From positions 1-13,866 of the forward strand of contig CAJTON010000048.1 of the NCBI GenBank assembly GCA_910577605.1: a stretch of 13,866 nt of DNA, given 5' to 3'. Position numbers and translations under genes: made by a program. Origin of the DNA: an uncultured Butyrivibrio sp. GTDB lineage: Bacteria; Bacillota; Clostridia; Lachnospirales; Lachnospiraceae. Below, piece after piece: positions 1 to 6,765 of this stretch (position 1 is its first letter; every line of letters begins with the position of its first letter). The notes beneath the pieces are model-generated. The model was given only the letters and a program-made list of their open reading frames with translations. It did no database searches and was not told where the DNA came from.

Positions 1-4
1 AAGT

Positions 5-33
5 TTGACAAACAAATTTCACGTTAGTATAAT
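5..33 (+). promoter_or_regulatory. sigma-A promoter for yceD-rpmF
   Basis: A perfect -35 box TTGACA (5-10) and a perfect -10 box TATAAT (28-33) are separated by 17 nt, the optimal spacing for the housekeeping sigma factor. Transcription should begin near position 40. That places the in-frame GTG at 43 at or beside the transcript start and supports ATG 79 as the true start of the first gene. The -10 region lies inside the string TTAGTATAAT (24-33), which is nearly repeated at the plsX promoter. Confidence 0.85.
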
Positions 34-78
34 GATACAGGTGTGCTTTCGGCATATTGGCCAGACAGGAGTAAAGAT

Positions 79-621
79 ATGAAATTGGATTTATCCGGTT
101 TGTTTCCGGACGGAGCCCGTTTGCAGAAAACGGATAAAGCGGGCAGGGGCGCGGAAAGAAGGTACACGGTCATGCTGGATATGGACACATTTGAGCTTGG
201 ACAGGCGAGTTATCCCATAGAGGACAAGGAACCGATAGAGCTGCATGTGTCGCGTTCGGGCAGGAGCAGTATTCATATAGAAGGACGGGTATCGCTCACC
301 TTGGTAATTCCGTGCGACAGATGTCTTGATGAAACAAGGCAGACGTTGAGCTTTGAACTTGACAGGGATGTTGATTTTGAGGCGGAGGATAAAGAGGAGG
401 ATACGTCTTTTGCAGACGGATACACGATAGATGTCGACGGATTTATTTTTCCGGAGATAGTACTTAATATGCCTGTTAAAGTGCTTTGCGGCGAGGAATG
501 CAAGGGAATATGCAGGGTGTGCGGCAAAAACCTCAACAGGGGAAGCTGCGGCTGCGACACTTTTGTGCCTGACCCCAGAATGGCGGCAATAAACGATATT
601 TTTTCACAATTCAGTAAATAA
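79..621 (+). CDS. yceD: YceD/DUF177 family protein (YlbN-like)
   Basis: A 180-residue protein of the YceD/DUF177 family, which is almost always encoded directly upstream of rpmF, as here. In bacteria the family has been linked to 23S rRNA metabolism; the exact biochemical role is not settled. Visible signatures are a CxxC pair at C79/C82 in the middle and a C-terminal cysteine cluster (C137, C141, C145, C148, C157, C159) that looks like a metal-binding knuckle. An acidic stretch lies around residues 100-112. The start ATG 79 is chosen because AGGAG (67-71) lies 7 nt upstream; an in-frame GTG at 43 lies too close to the predicted transcription start. The gap to rpmF is 91 nt and contains a structured repeat. 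Family assignment is confident, function is not. Confidence 0.9.
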   Translation: MKLDLSGLFPDGARLQKTDKAGRGAERRYTVMLDMDTFELGQASYPIEDKEPIELHVSRSGRSSIHIEGRVSLTLVIPCDRCLDETRQTLSFELDRDVDFEAEDKEEDTSFADGYTIDVDGFIFPEIVLNMPVKVLCGEECKGICRVCGKNLNRGSCGCDTFVPDPRMAAINDIFSQFSK

Positions 622-656
622 GAAAGGCGCGTCTTTTGCATTCGCGGGCGCGATAA

Positions 657-702
657 GGAAAGTCCCGTCAGGCGCATGGCGTTTCGCGGGAATGTTAAAG
701 GA
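657..702 (+). repeat. structured 46-nt intergenic repeat, copy A (rpmF leader)
   Basis: This copy matches positions 2345-2390 over the same length. Shared parts are GGAAA, then TCCCGT, a GGC core, TCGCGGGAATGTTA and GGA at the end. The RNA can fold into a 29-nt hairpin (663-691). The outer stem TCCCGT/GCGGGA is followed by a C-C mismatch, then an inner stem of 670-675 with 679-684 (including G-U pairs) around an ATG loop. The inner stem differs in sequence from copy B yet still pairs. The tail of this copy merges into the L32 ribosome binding site (AAAGGAGG, 698-705), so the fold could influence rpmF translation. The element is not a family I recognise. Confidence 0.6.
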
Positions 703-712
703 GGTGTAAACC

Positions 713-892
713 ATGTCAATCTGTCCTAAGAATAAGTCATCAAAGTCTCACAGAGATAAGAGAAGAGCTAATTGGAAGATGAGTGCTCCCAATTTGGTTA
801 AGTGCAGCAAGTGCGGCGCTCTTATGATGTCTCACAGGGTATGTAAGGCTTGTGGCTCATACAATAAAAAAGAAATACTTGCACAGGACTAA
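713..892 (+). CDS. rpmF: 50S ribosomal protein L32
   Basis: A 59-residue basic protein of the large ribosomal subunit. The N-terminal part resembles the conserved PK(R/N)K(T/S)SKS-RR-RR pattern of L32 (here PKNKSSKS followed by HRDKRRANW). The C-terminal half carries two CxxC pairs (C31/C34 and C44/C47) that form the zinc ribbon of the zinc-binding L32 type. The length matches the family. The start is ATG 713 after AAAGGAGG (698-705), 7 nt away. Position right after yceD and before plsX is the classical order. A structured repeat sits directly in its leader and a strong terminator directly after it, so it ends the first transcription unit. Confidence 0.96.
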   Translation: MSICPKNKSSKSHRDKRRANWKMSAPNLVKCSKCGALMMSHRVCKACGSYNKKEILAQD

Positions 893-900
893 TACCTGGG

Positions 901-933
901 AAGACCTTTTCGGCGTTCCGAAAGGTCTTTTTT
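901..933 (+). terminator. rho-independent terminator after rpmF
   Basis: Left arm 901-913 (AAGACCTTTTCGG) pairs with right arm 918-929 (CCGAAAGGTCTT) with one bulged base and a CGTT tetraloop. The right arm runs into six T residues (928-933). It lies 9 nt after the rpmF stop codon and separates rpmF from the plsX promoter. Confidence 0.9.
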
Positions 934-955
934 GCGTTGATGTGCTAAAAAACAG

Positions 956-984
956 TTGATTTATACTTTGATATTTAGTATATT
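956..984 (+). promoter_or_regulatory. promoter for plsX-acpP
   Basis: TTGATT (956-961) and TATATT (979-984) are separated by 17 nt, a good match to a sigma-A promoter, with a predicted start near 991. The -10 box is embedded in TTAGTATATT (975-984), similar to TTAGTATAAT at the first promoter. A short dyad TAGT (976-979) with ACTA (988-991) overlaps it and could be an operator, for example of a lipid-synthesis regulator, but it does not match the FapR consensus well. The strong terminator just upstream makes an independent promoter here necessary. Confidence 0.7.
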
Positions 985-1024
985 AACACTAGATATAGGG
1001 ATGTGCAGTACGGAGGAAATCTCA

Positions 1025-2032
1025 ATGGGTAATCCGATAGTAGTTGCGCTTGACGCAATGGGCGGCGACAATGCTCCGTCGGAAATTGTAAAGGGAGCCG
1101 TCGAAGCGGTCAAGGACAGCGGCAGGATCGTTGTAAAGCTTGTAGGCGCGGAGGACGCGGTCAGGGCGGAGCTGGCGAAATATGATTACGATACCGAAAG
1201 GATATCGGTCATAAACGCCACGGAAGTCATAGAGACTGCGGAGCCGCCGGTTCTCGCTATAAGAAGGAAAAAGGATTCCTCAATGGTCGTTGCCTTCAAT
1301 CTTGTGAAGAACGGCGAGGCGGACGCTTTTGTTTCTGCGGGAAGCACCGGGGCCATACTTGTGGGCGGGCAGCTTATCGTGGGCAGGATAAGAGGAATCG
1401 ACAGACCTCCGCTCGCGCCCGTATTTCCTACGGCGAAGGGACCTTCGCTTCTGGTGGACTGCGGCGCTAATGTTGACGCGAGGCCCGATCATCTGCTCAA
1501 ATTCGCCCAGATGGGTTCCATATATATGGAGAACGTTCTGGGAGTCAAAAATCCGCGCGTCGCTATCGTCAATGTGGGCTCGGAGGAGGAAAAGGGCAAC
1601 GCGCTTGTAAAAGAAACGTTTCCGCTTCTGAAGGAATGCGCCGATATTAACTTTATCGGAAGTATTGAAGCAAAAGAGATCCCGGCGGGGTACGCGGATG
1701 TAATCGTATGCGACGCTTTTGTGGGCAACTGCATACTTAAGATGTTTGAAGGCGTGGGTATGACGCTTGTGTCTGAGATCAAACACGAAATGATGTCCTC
1801 TTTCAGAGGAAAGCTCGGCGCTCTTCTTGTCAAGCCGGCGCTGAAGAAGGTTCTCAAGAAATATGACGCGACAGAGTACGGCGGAGCTCCGCTTATCGGA
1901 CTTAAAGGGCTGGTTATCAAATCCCACGGTTCGTCTGACGCGAAGGAGATAAGAAATTCAATACTCCAGTGCATTTCGTTTGTTGAGAACGATATTACAG
2001 GTAAAATCAAACAATCAATAATCAATCAATAA
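1025..2032 (+). CDS. plsX: phosphate acyltransferase PlsX
   Basis: A 335-residue enzyme that converts acyl-ACP and phosphate to acyl-phosphate, the donor used by PlsY to begin phospholipid synthesis. It acts as a soluble protein associated with the inner membrane face. The N-terminus has the family signature VALDAMGGDNAP, and conserved stretches follow: AFVSAGSTGAILVGG, RPPLAPVFPT, LLVDCGANVD, GNCILKMFEG and EYGGAPLIGL. The length is close to the Bacillus protein. ATG 1025 is chosen because GGAGG (1012-1016) lies 8 nt upstream; longer in-frame starts (TTG 956, ATG 1001) overlap the promoter or lack a ribosome site. acpP, which supplies the carrier protein of its substrate, follows 58 nt downstream. 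No fabH or fabD is present between them. Confidence 0.97.
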   Translation: MGNPIVVALDAMGGDNAPSEIVKGAVEAVKDSGRIVVKLVGAEDAVRAELAKYDYDTERISVINATEVIETAEPPVLAIRRKKDSSMVVAFNLVKNGEADAFVSAGSTGAILVGGQLIVGRIRGIDRPPLAPVFPTAKGPSLLVDCGANVDARPDHLLKFAQMGSIYMENVLGVKNPRVAIVNVGSEEEKGNALVKETFPLLKECADINFIGSIEAKEIPAGYADVIVCDAFVGNCILKMFEGVGMTLVSEIKHEMMSSFRGKLGALLVKPALKKVLKKYDATEYGGAPLIGLKGLVIKSHGSSDAKEIRNSILQCISFVENDITGKIKQSIINQ

Positions 2033-2039
2033 TTCATTT

Positions 2040-2072
2040 GAATTTTCCTGTCGGAACAGACCGTGAAAATTC
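2040..2072 (+). other. hairpin in the acpP leader
   Basis: An inverted repeat GAATTTTC (2040-2047) and GAAAATTC (2065-2072) forms a perfect 8-bp stem. It is extended inward by CTGT (2048-2051) with ACAG (56-59 of the same block, 2056-2059) around a CGGA loop, leaving five unpaired bases on one side. There is no T-run, so it is not a normal terminator. It lies just before the acpP ribosome site (AAGGA, 2076-2080). It might act as an mRNA processing or stability structure raising acpP expression over plsX; that role is inferred only. Confidence 0.45.
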
Positions 2073-2090
2073 GGAAAGGAAAGAAAAGTC

Positions 2091-2321
2091 ATGGAATTTG
2101 AAAAGATACAGCAGATTATTGCAGAGGTATTGAATATCCAGCCTGATGAGATTACGATGGATACGACTTTCGTCGATGATCTTGGTGCTGATTCTCTCGA
2201 CGTTTTCCAGATTATTATGGGAATTGAAGAAGAGTTTGATATTCAGATACCTAACGAGGCGGCAGAATCGATAGTTACCGTTTCGGACGCTGTTGAACAG
2301 ATTAAGAATGCGATCAACTAA
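2091..2321 (+). CDS. acpP: acyl carrier protein
   Basis: A 76-residue acidic protein that carries growing fatty acyl chains on a 4'-phosphopantetheine arm. The attachment site is Ser35 in the motif DDLGADSLD, followed by the helix II region VFQIIMGIEEEFDIQIP. The length is exactly in the family range. The start at ATG 2091 has a purine-rich site (GGAAAGGAAAG) upstream. It follows plsX, whose substrate is acyl-ACP, and is probably co-transcribed with it. Codons are unusually simple and A/T-ending for the neighbourhood, as expected of a highly expressed gene. A structured repeat and a strong terminator follow. Confidence 0.97.
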   Translation: MEFEKIQQIIAEVLNIQPDEITMDTTFVDDLGADSLDVFQIIMGIEEEFDIQIPNEAAESIVTVSDAVEQIKNAIN

Positions 2322-2344
2322 GCTTGATAACAGCTGATTTTAGC

Positions 2345-2390
2345 GGAAAATCCCGTCCGGCTCAAACTGCCTCGCGGGAATGTTAGCGGA
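2345..2390 (+). repeat. structured 46-nt intergenic repeat, copy B
   Basis: Second copy of the element at 657-702, same orientation and length. The hairpin covers 2351-2379: outer stem TCCCGT (2351-2356) with GCGGGA (2374-2379), a C-C mismatch, one further mismatch, and an inner stem GGC (2359-2361) with GCC (2369-2371) around a 7-nt loop. The inner stem sequence differs from copy A while pairing is kept, which suggests that structure matters. It ends 2 nt before the acpP terminator stem. It lies in the acpP 3' untranslated region. Confidence 0.6.
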
Positions 2391-2392
2391 AT

Positions 2393-2416
2393 AAAAAGCC
2401 CGGCGACGGGCTTTTT
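2393..2416 (+). terminator. rho-independent terminator after acpP
   Basis: A perfect 10-bp stem AAAAAGCCCG (2393-2402) with CGGGCTTTTT (2407-2416), closed by a GCGA tetraloop, followed by CGTTT. The T-run is only five long but the stem is strong. Because rnc begins 51 nt later with no clear promoter between, some read-through into rnc is likely. Confidence 0.88.
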
Positions 2417-2467
2417 CGTTTAATTGGGAAGGTCCGCGATGACGGACGCGGGTTAGGGGTAATTATA

Positions 2468-3154
2468 ATGGCTGATGAAAACAAGGGTTTACGGGAATTT
2501 GAGAACAGAATAGGATATACTTTCAAGGATAACGGACTTTTGAAGCTTGCGCTGACACACAGTTCCTACGGCAACGAGGTCTATCACGACAAGCATCACA
2601 ACAACGAGCGTCTTGAATTTCTTGGCGATGCGGTTTTGGAGATAACGGTCAGCGAATACATTTTTGAGAAATACGAGGCCGAGGCCGAGGGAGAGCTGAC
2701 TAAGCTGAGGGCAAGCATAGTGTGCGAACCGACGCTTGCTTTCTGCGCTAGGGAGATAGGTCTGAACGATATGATATACCTTGGCAAGGGAGAGGAAATG
2801 ACAGGGGGCAGATTCAGGGACTCCATCGTAAGCGACGCTTTTGAGGCGGTGCTTGGAGCGATATACAGGGATGGAGGCATTGAATGTGCCAAAGGATTTG
2901 TAAGGGAGCATGTGCTCAATGATATAGACCGCAAGAAACTCTTTGTGGACAGCAAATCTATCCTGCAGGAGAAGGTTCAGGCAAACGGATTTCCCAGCCC
3001 CGAATATGAGCTTATCAAAGAGAGCGGTCCGGACCACTGTAAGGAATTTACGGTAAAGGTGATAGTTGACGGAAAGACCGTAGGCGAGGGGATGGGAAGA
3101 ACAAAAAAGGCGGCGGAGCAGCAGGCTGCTTACAACGCTATACTGGAAATGTAG
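2468..3154 (+). CDS. rnc: ribonuclease III
   Basis: A 228-residue endonuclease that cuts double-stranded RNA in rRNA precursors and structured mRNAs. The catalytic domain has the signature NERLEFLGDAVLE (residues 46-58), with metal ligands E50 and D54, and the second acidic pair D123/E126 in SDAFEAVLGAIY. A double-stranded RNA-binding domain occupies about residues 158-228, ending in the typical GRTKKAAEQQAAYNAI helix. The start ATG 2468 follows AGGGGT (2455-2460). A small hairpin GTCCG/CGGAC (2432-2447) lies in the leader; it is too short to be a standard RNase III site. smc begins 9 nt after its stop, the usual rnc-smc-ftsY order. Confidence 0.97.
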   Translation: MADENKGLREFENRIGYTFKDNGLLKLALTHSSYGNEVYHDKHHNNERLEFLGDAVLEITVSEYIFEKYEAEAEGELTKLRASIVCEPTLAFCAREIGLNDMIYLGKGEEMTGGRFRDSIVSDAFEAVLGAIYRDGGIECAKGFVREHVLNDIDRKKLFVDSKSILQEKVQANGFPSPEYELIKESGPDHCKEFTVKVIVDGKTVGEGMGRTKKAAEQQAAYNAILEM

Positions 3155-3163
3155 GTAACACCG

Positions 3164-6100
3164 ATGTATCTTAAAAAAATCGACGTGCAGGGCTTTAAGT
3201 CCTTTGCCAATAAAATGGTCTTTGAATTTGACAACGGAATCACGGGAATAGTCGGTCCTAACGGAAGCGGCAAGAGTAATATCGCCGACGCCGTCAGATG
3301 GGTCCTCGGAGAGCAGAGCGCGAAGCAGCTCCGCGGTTCTCGTATGGAGGACATTATCTTTGCGGGGACGGAGGCGAGAAAGCCCGTAAGCTTTGCTGCG
3401 GTATCGCTCACGATAGACAACAAGGACCACAAGCTTGATATAGATTACGACGAGGTCACGGTCACGCGCCGGGTGTTCCGCTCAGGAGAGAGCGAGTATA
3501 TGCTTAACGGCAGCAATTGCCGTTTAAAGGACATAAACGAGCTGTTCTATGATACGGGAATCGGCAAGGAAGGCTACTCCATAATCGGACAGGGCCAGAT
3601 CGACAAGATACTGAGCGGCAGACCGGACGAGAGACGGGAGCTTTTCGACGAGGCGGCGGGAATCGTCAAATACAAGAGACGCAAGGCCGCGGCGCAGAAA
3701 AGTCTTGACAATGAGCAGAACAATCTTGTGCGCATAAGCGATATTTTAGCCGAGCTTGAAAAACAGGTCGGACCGCTTGAGAGACAGTCGGAAAAGGCAA
3801 AGGAGTATCTTAGGCTCAAGGAAAGCCTCAAGACATATGAGGTGAATCTTTTCCTCATGGAGGCGGAGAGTCTGAAGCGCAGTATAAACGAGACTTCCGA
3901 AAAGCTTGCGATAGTTGAAAACGACGCGTCCGTCACACAGGAGGAGTTTGACCGCATAAAGGCTGTATATGATGAAAAGGAAGCCGAAATAAGCGCGGCG
4001 ACAAGCCGTATCGACGAGCTTTCTGTCGTTCACAGTCAGTCGGAGATCGACAAAAACAAGCTTATCGGGCATATAGAGATATTAAAGGAGCAGATAAAGA
4101 CCGCGAATTTAAGCGACGAGCATCTTTCGCAGAGAATCGCCTCAATAAACGAACAGATTTCCGAGAGGGACGAGGAAAAGGCTGCGCTTATCAGGCAGAA
4201 ATTTTCAATGGACGAGGAGATCGACAGCGCCGGGGAAAGAAGGGACGAGGCGGACTCGGCGGTTGCGTCTCTTAACGAGGAGATAAGCTCCGTCACGGCG
4301 GAAATAGACGCGAAAAAGAATTCTATTTTTGAGAATCTGAATCAAAAGGGTATAATAAGGACCAACATACAGCGCTACGAAACGATGCTTGAGCAGATAG
4401 GCATAAGAAAAGCAGAGCTCAACAGCAGGCTTATCGGTTTCAAGACCGACGAGAGCCAGTTTGACGATTCGATGGATGAAAGCCGCAGGGCGCTTGAGCG
4501 TATCAACTCTGAAATAAGGAGTATTGTAGCCGAAAACAACAAGCTCTCATCCGAGCGCGCCGAGCTTAAAAACCGCCGCGCCCAGCTTGAGGAAAGACTT
4601 TCCTCGGCAAAAGAGCAGAACATGCGCGTAAGCTCAAGGCTCGAGACCCTTCAGGGCATCGCTGAGCGGTACGACGGCTACGGAAACAGCATACGCAGGG
4701 TAATGGAGCGCAAGGAAAACAACAGCGGAATACTCGGCGTCGTGGCAGATATAATAAAGACGGACAAAAAGTACGAGACCGCCATAGAAACGGCGCTTGG
4801 CGGCACCGTTCAGAATATAGTGACGGATACCGAGGATACGGCTAAAAAAATGATCGCCTATCTCAAGGAAAACAAGTACGGCAGGGCTACTTTTCTGCCG
4901 CTGTCGGCTGTTGACGGAAGAAACAGCCGCAGGGAGCAGCTTGACGGCGAGCCGGGCTTCATCGGCTACGCTTCGGAGCTTGTATCGGTAGAGGACAAGT
5001 ATCTCGGCGTAGCGGCGCATCTTTTGGGAAGATGCGCTGTGACCGACAATATTGACAGCGCTCTCAGGCTTAACCGCAAATACAGGCATTCCCTCAAAAT
5101 AGTCACGTTAGAGGGAGAGCTTCTTAATCCGGGCGGTTCCATGACAGGAGGAGCGTTTAAAAATACGGGCAACCTTCTCGGAAGGCGCAGGGAAATTGAT
5201 GAGCTTAAAGAGCTTATAGCCAAAACCTCGGATGCGGTCAAAAAAATATCAGCCGATATAGAGAGTACCGCCGCCCGTATTCAGGAGACGGGAAAAGCCA
5301 TTGCCGCGGGCAGCGAGAAATTGCAGGCAAAAAGACTGGAGCAGAATACCGCGGAGATGGAATACAGCCAGATCTCGTCAAAGCAGGATGAGATACGCAC
5401 CATGTATGAGGATAACCAGCGCGAGTCCTCCGAGATAGAGAAGCAGGTGCTTGAGATAAACGAATGCCTTTCCTCGCTCAAATACGAGCTTTCAAATATG
5501 GAAAGCTATAACGAGGAGACCACTGCCGACGTTGAAGAGCTTACGGCGAGAGCGGAGCGCCTTAAAGCGGAGCTTGCAGAAAAAAGCAGGCTTGCTGAGG
5601 ATATGAGGATAGAGTTTTCTGAAATTTCGCAGAAGGGAAGCTTTATAGAGGAAAGCATAAAAAGGGCGCTTCGCGAGATAGGGAGGCTCAAGGAGAGCAT
5701 TTCAGAGCTTGAGGATAACAAGGTTGATTCCACAAGGGAGATCGAAGCAAAAAATAAAGAGATATCCGGCATAACGGAGCTTATAAAAACCGCGGACAGA
5801 CAGATAGAAGAGTATGCCTTGGAGCTTGCCGAGCTTAAAAAGCGCAGGGACGAGATGAGCGAATCCGTGAAGTCTTTTTTTACATCGAGAGAGGAATGCC
5901 AGGCAAGGCTCGTCGAGCTTGAAAAGGAGCGCTTCAGGCTTTCGCAGAATATGGACCGTTTTCAGGGTACAAGGGATTCACGCATAGATTATATGTGGAA
6001 CGAGTACGAGATAACGTTGAGTCAGGCGGCGGAGTTTAAGGATGATGCGCTTACCGACGAGAACGATATGAAAAAAACTGTCGGAGAGCTTAAAAACGAC

Positions 6101-6745
6101 ATACGCAGACTCGGCGACGTAAACGTAAACGCAATAGAGGATTACAGGGAAGTATCTGAGCGCTACGAATTTCTTAAAGGCCAGCACGATGATCTCATAA
6201 ACGCGAGGGATAAGCTTATTTCGGTAATAGAAGAGCTTGATACGGATATGAGGACGAGATTTTCCGAGAAGCTTGAGGAAATAAAGGCGGAATTTGCGAA
6301 CGTGTTCAGGCAGCTTTTCGGCGGAGGAAAGGGCACGATAGAGATCGATGAGGAGGCGGACATCCTTGAGGCGGATATTTCGATAATCTCGCAGCCTCCG
6401 GGAAAGAAGCTCCAGAATATGATGCAGCTTTCCGGCGGGGAGAAGGCGCTTACGGCGATATGCCTTCTTTTTGCGATACAGAATTTAAAGCCCTCGCCCT
6501 TCTGTCTGCTTGACGAGATAGAGGCGGCGCTCGACGATTCAAACGTCGACAGATTCGCGAAGTATTTACATAACCTGACCAAGAACACTCAGTTCATCGT
6601 TATCACCCACAGGAGGGGTACGATGGCATCGGCGGACAGGCTTTACGGTATCACGATGCAGGAAAAGGGCGTGTCGGCTCTTGTATCGGTGGATCTGATA
6701 GAAAACCAGCTTGATGCTGAGGAAAAGAAAACGAAGCAGGATTGA
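3164..6745 (+). CDS. smc: chromosome partition protein SMC
   Basis: A 1193-residue ATPase that works with ScpA/ScpB to organise and segregate the chromosome. The N-terminal head has the Walker A motif GPNGSGKS (31-38) and the Q-loop region GYSIIGQGQ (137-145). Two long coiled coils rich in E, K, R and S flank a hinge domain at about 520-645 that contains GGTVQNIVTD and GGSMTGGAF. The C-terminal head has the signature LSGGEK (1089-1094) and Walker B LLDEIEAALDD with D1117/E1118. The length agrees with the family (Bacillus about 1186). The ribosome site is weak (AGGT close to the rnc stop), so translation may depend on coupling with rnc, only 9 nt upstream. The frame is intact throughout. Confidence 0.98.
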   Translation: MYLKKIDVQGFKSFANKMVFEFDNGITGIVGPNGSGKSNIADAVRWVLGEQSAKQLRGSRMEDIIFAGTEARKPVSFAAVSLTIDNKDHKLDIDYDEVTVTRRVFRSGESEYMLNGSNCRLKDINELFYDTGIGKEGYSIIGQGQIDKILSGRPDERRELFDEAAGIVKYKRRKAAAQKSLDNEQNNLVRISDILAELEKQVGPLERQSEKAKEYLRLKESLKTYEVNLFLMEAESLKRSINETSEKLAIVENDASVTQEEFDRIKAVYDEKEAEISAATSRIDELSVVHSQSEIDKNKLIGHIEILKEQIKTANLSDEHLSQRIASINEQISERDEEKAALIRQKFSMDEEIDSAGERRDEADSAVASLNEEISSVTAEIDAKKNSIFENLNQKGIIRTNIQRYETMLEQIGIRKAELNSRLIGFKTDESQFDDSMDESRRALERINSEIRSIVAENNKLSSERAELKNRRAQLEERLSSAKEQNMRVSSRLETLQGIAERYDGYGNSIRRVMERKENNSGILGVVADIIKTDKKYETAIETALGGTVQNIVTDTEDTAKKMIAYLKENKYGRATFLPLSAVDGRNSRREQLDGEPGFIGYASELVSVEDKYLGVAAHLLGRCAVTDNIDSALRLNRKYRHSLKIVTLEGELLNPGGSMTGGAFKNTGNLLGRRREIDELKELIAKTSDAVKKISADIESTAARIQETGKAIAAGSEKLQAKRLEQNTAEMEYSQISSKQDEIRTMYEDNQRESSEIEKQVLEINECLSSLKYELSNMESYNEETTADVEELTARAERLKAELAEKSRLAEDMRIEFSEISQKGSFIEESIKRALREIGRLKESISELEDNKVDSTREIEAKNKEISGITELIKTADRQIEEYALELAELKKRRDEMSESVKSFFTSREECQARLVELEKERFRLSQNMDRFQGTRDSRIDYMWNEYEITLSQAAEFKDDALTDENDMKKTVGELKNDIRRLGDVNVNAIEDYREVSERYEFLKGQHDDLINARDKLISVIEELDTDMRTRFSEKLEEIKAEFANVFRQLFGGGKGTIEIDEEADILEADISIISQPPGKKLQNMMQLSGGEKALTAICLLFAIQNLKPSPFCLLDEIEAALDDSNVDRFAKYLHNLTKNTQFIVITHRRGTMASADRLYGITMQEKGVSALVSVDLIENQLDAEEKKTKQD

Positions 6746-6765
6746 TCCGGCGGAGAGGAATAAAT

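Noticed and set aside
43..78. GTG 43 as the yceD start
   Set aside because: It falls at the predicted transcription start with no room for a ribosome site; ATG 79 has AGGAG 7 nt upstream.
956..1024. Upstream extension of plsX from TTG 956
   Set aside because: The TTG is the -35 box of the plsX promoter; GGAGG points to ATG 1025.
1280..1927. Minus-strand open frame of 215 codons opposite plsX
   Set aside because: Antisense shadow of plsX; product is arginine- and histidine-rich without any domain.
2489..3430. Long minus-strand open frame of 313 codons opposite rnc and the smc start
   Set aside because: It lies antisense to two genes with clear motifs; the protein has no recognisable domain or good start context.
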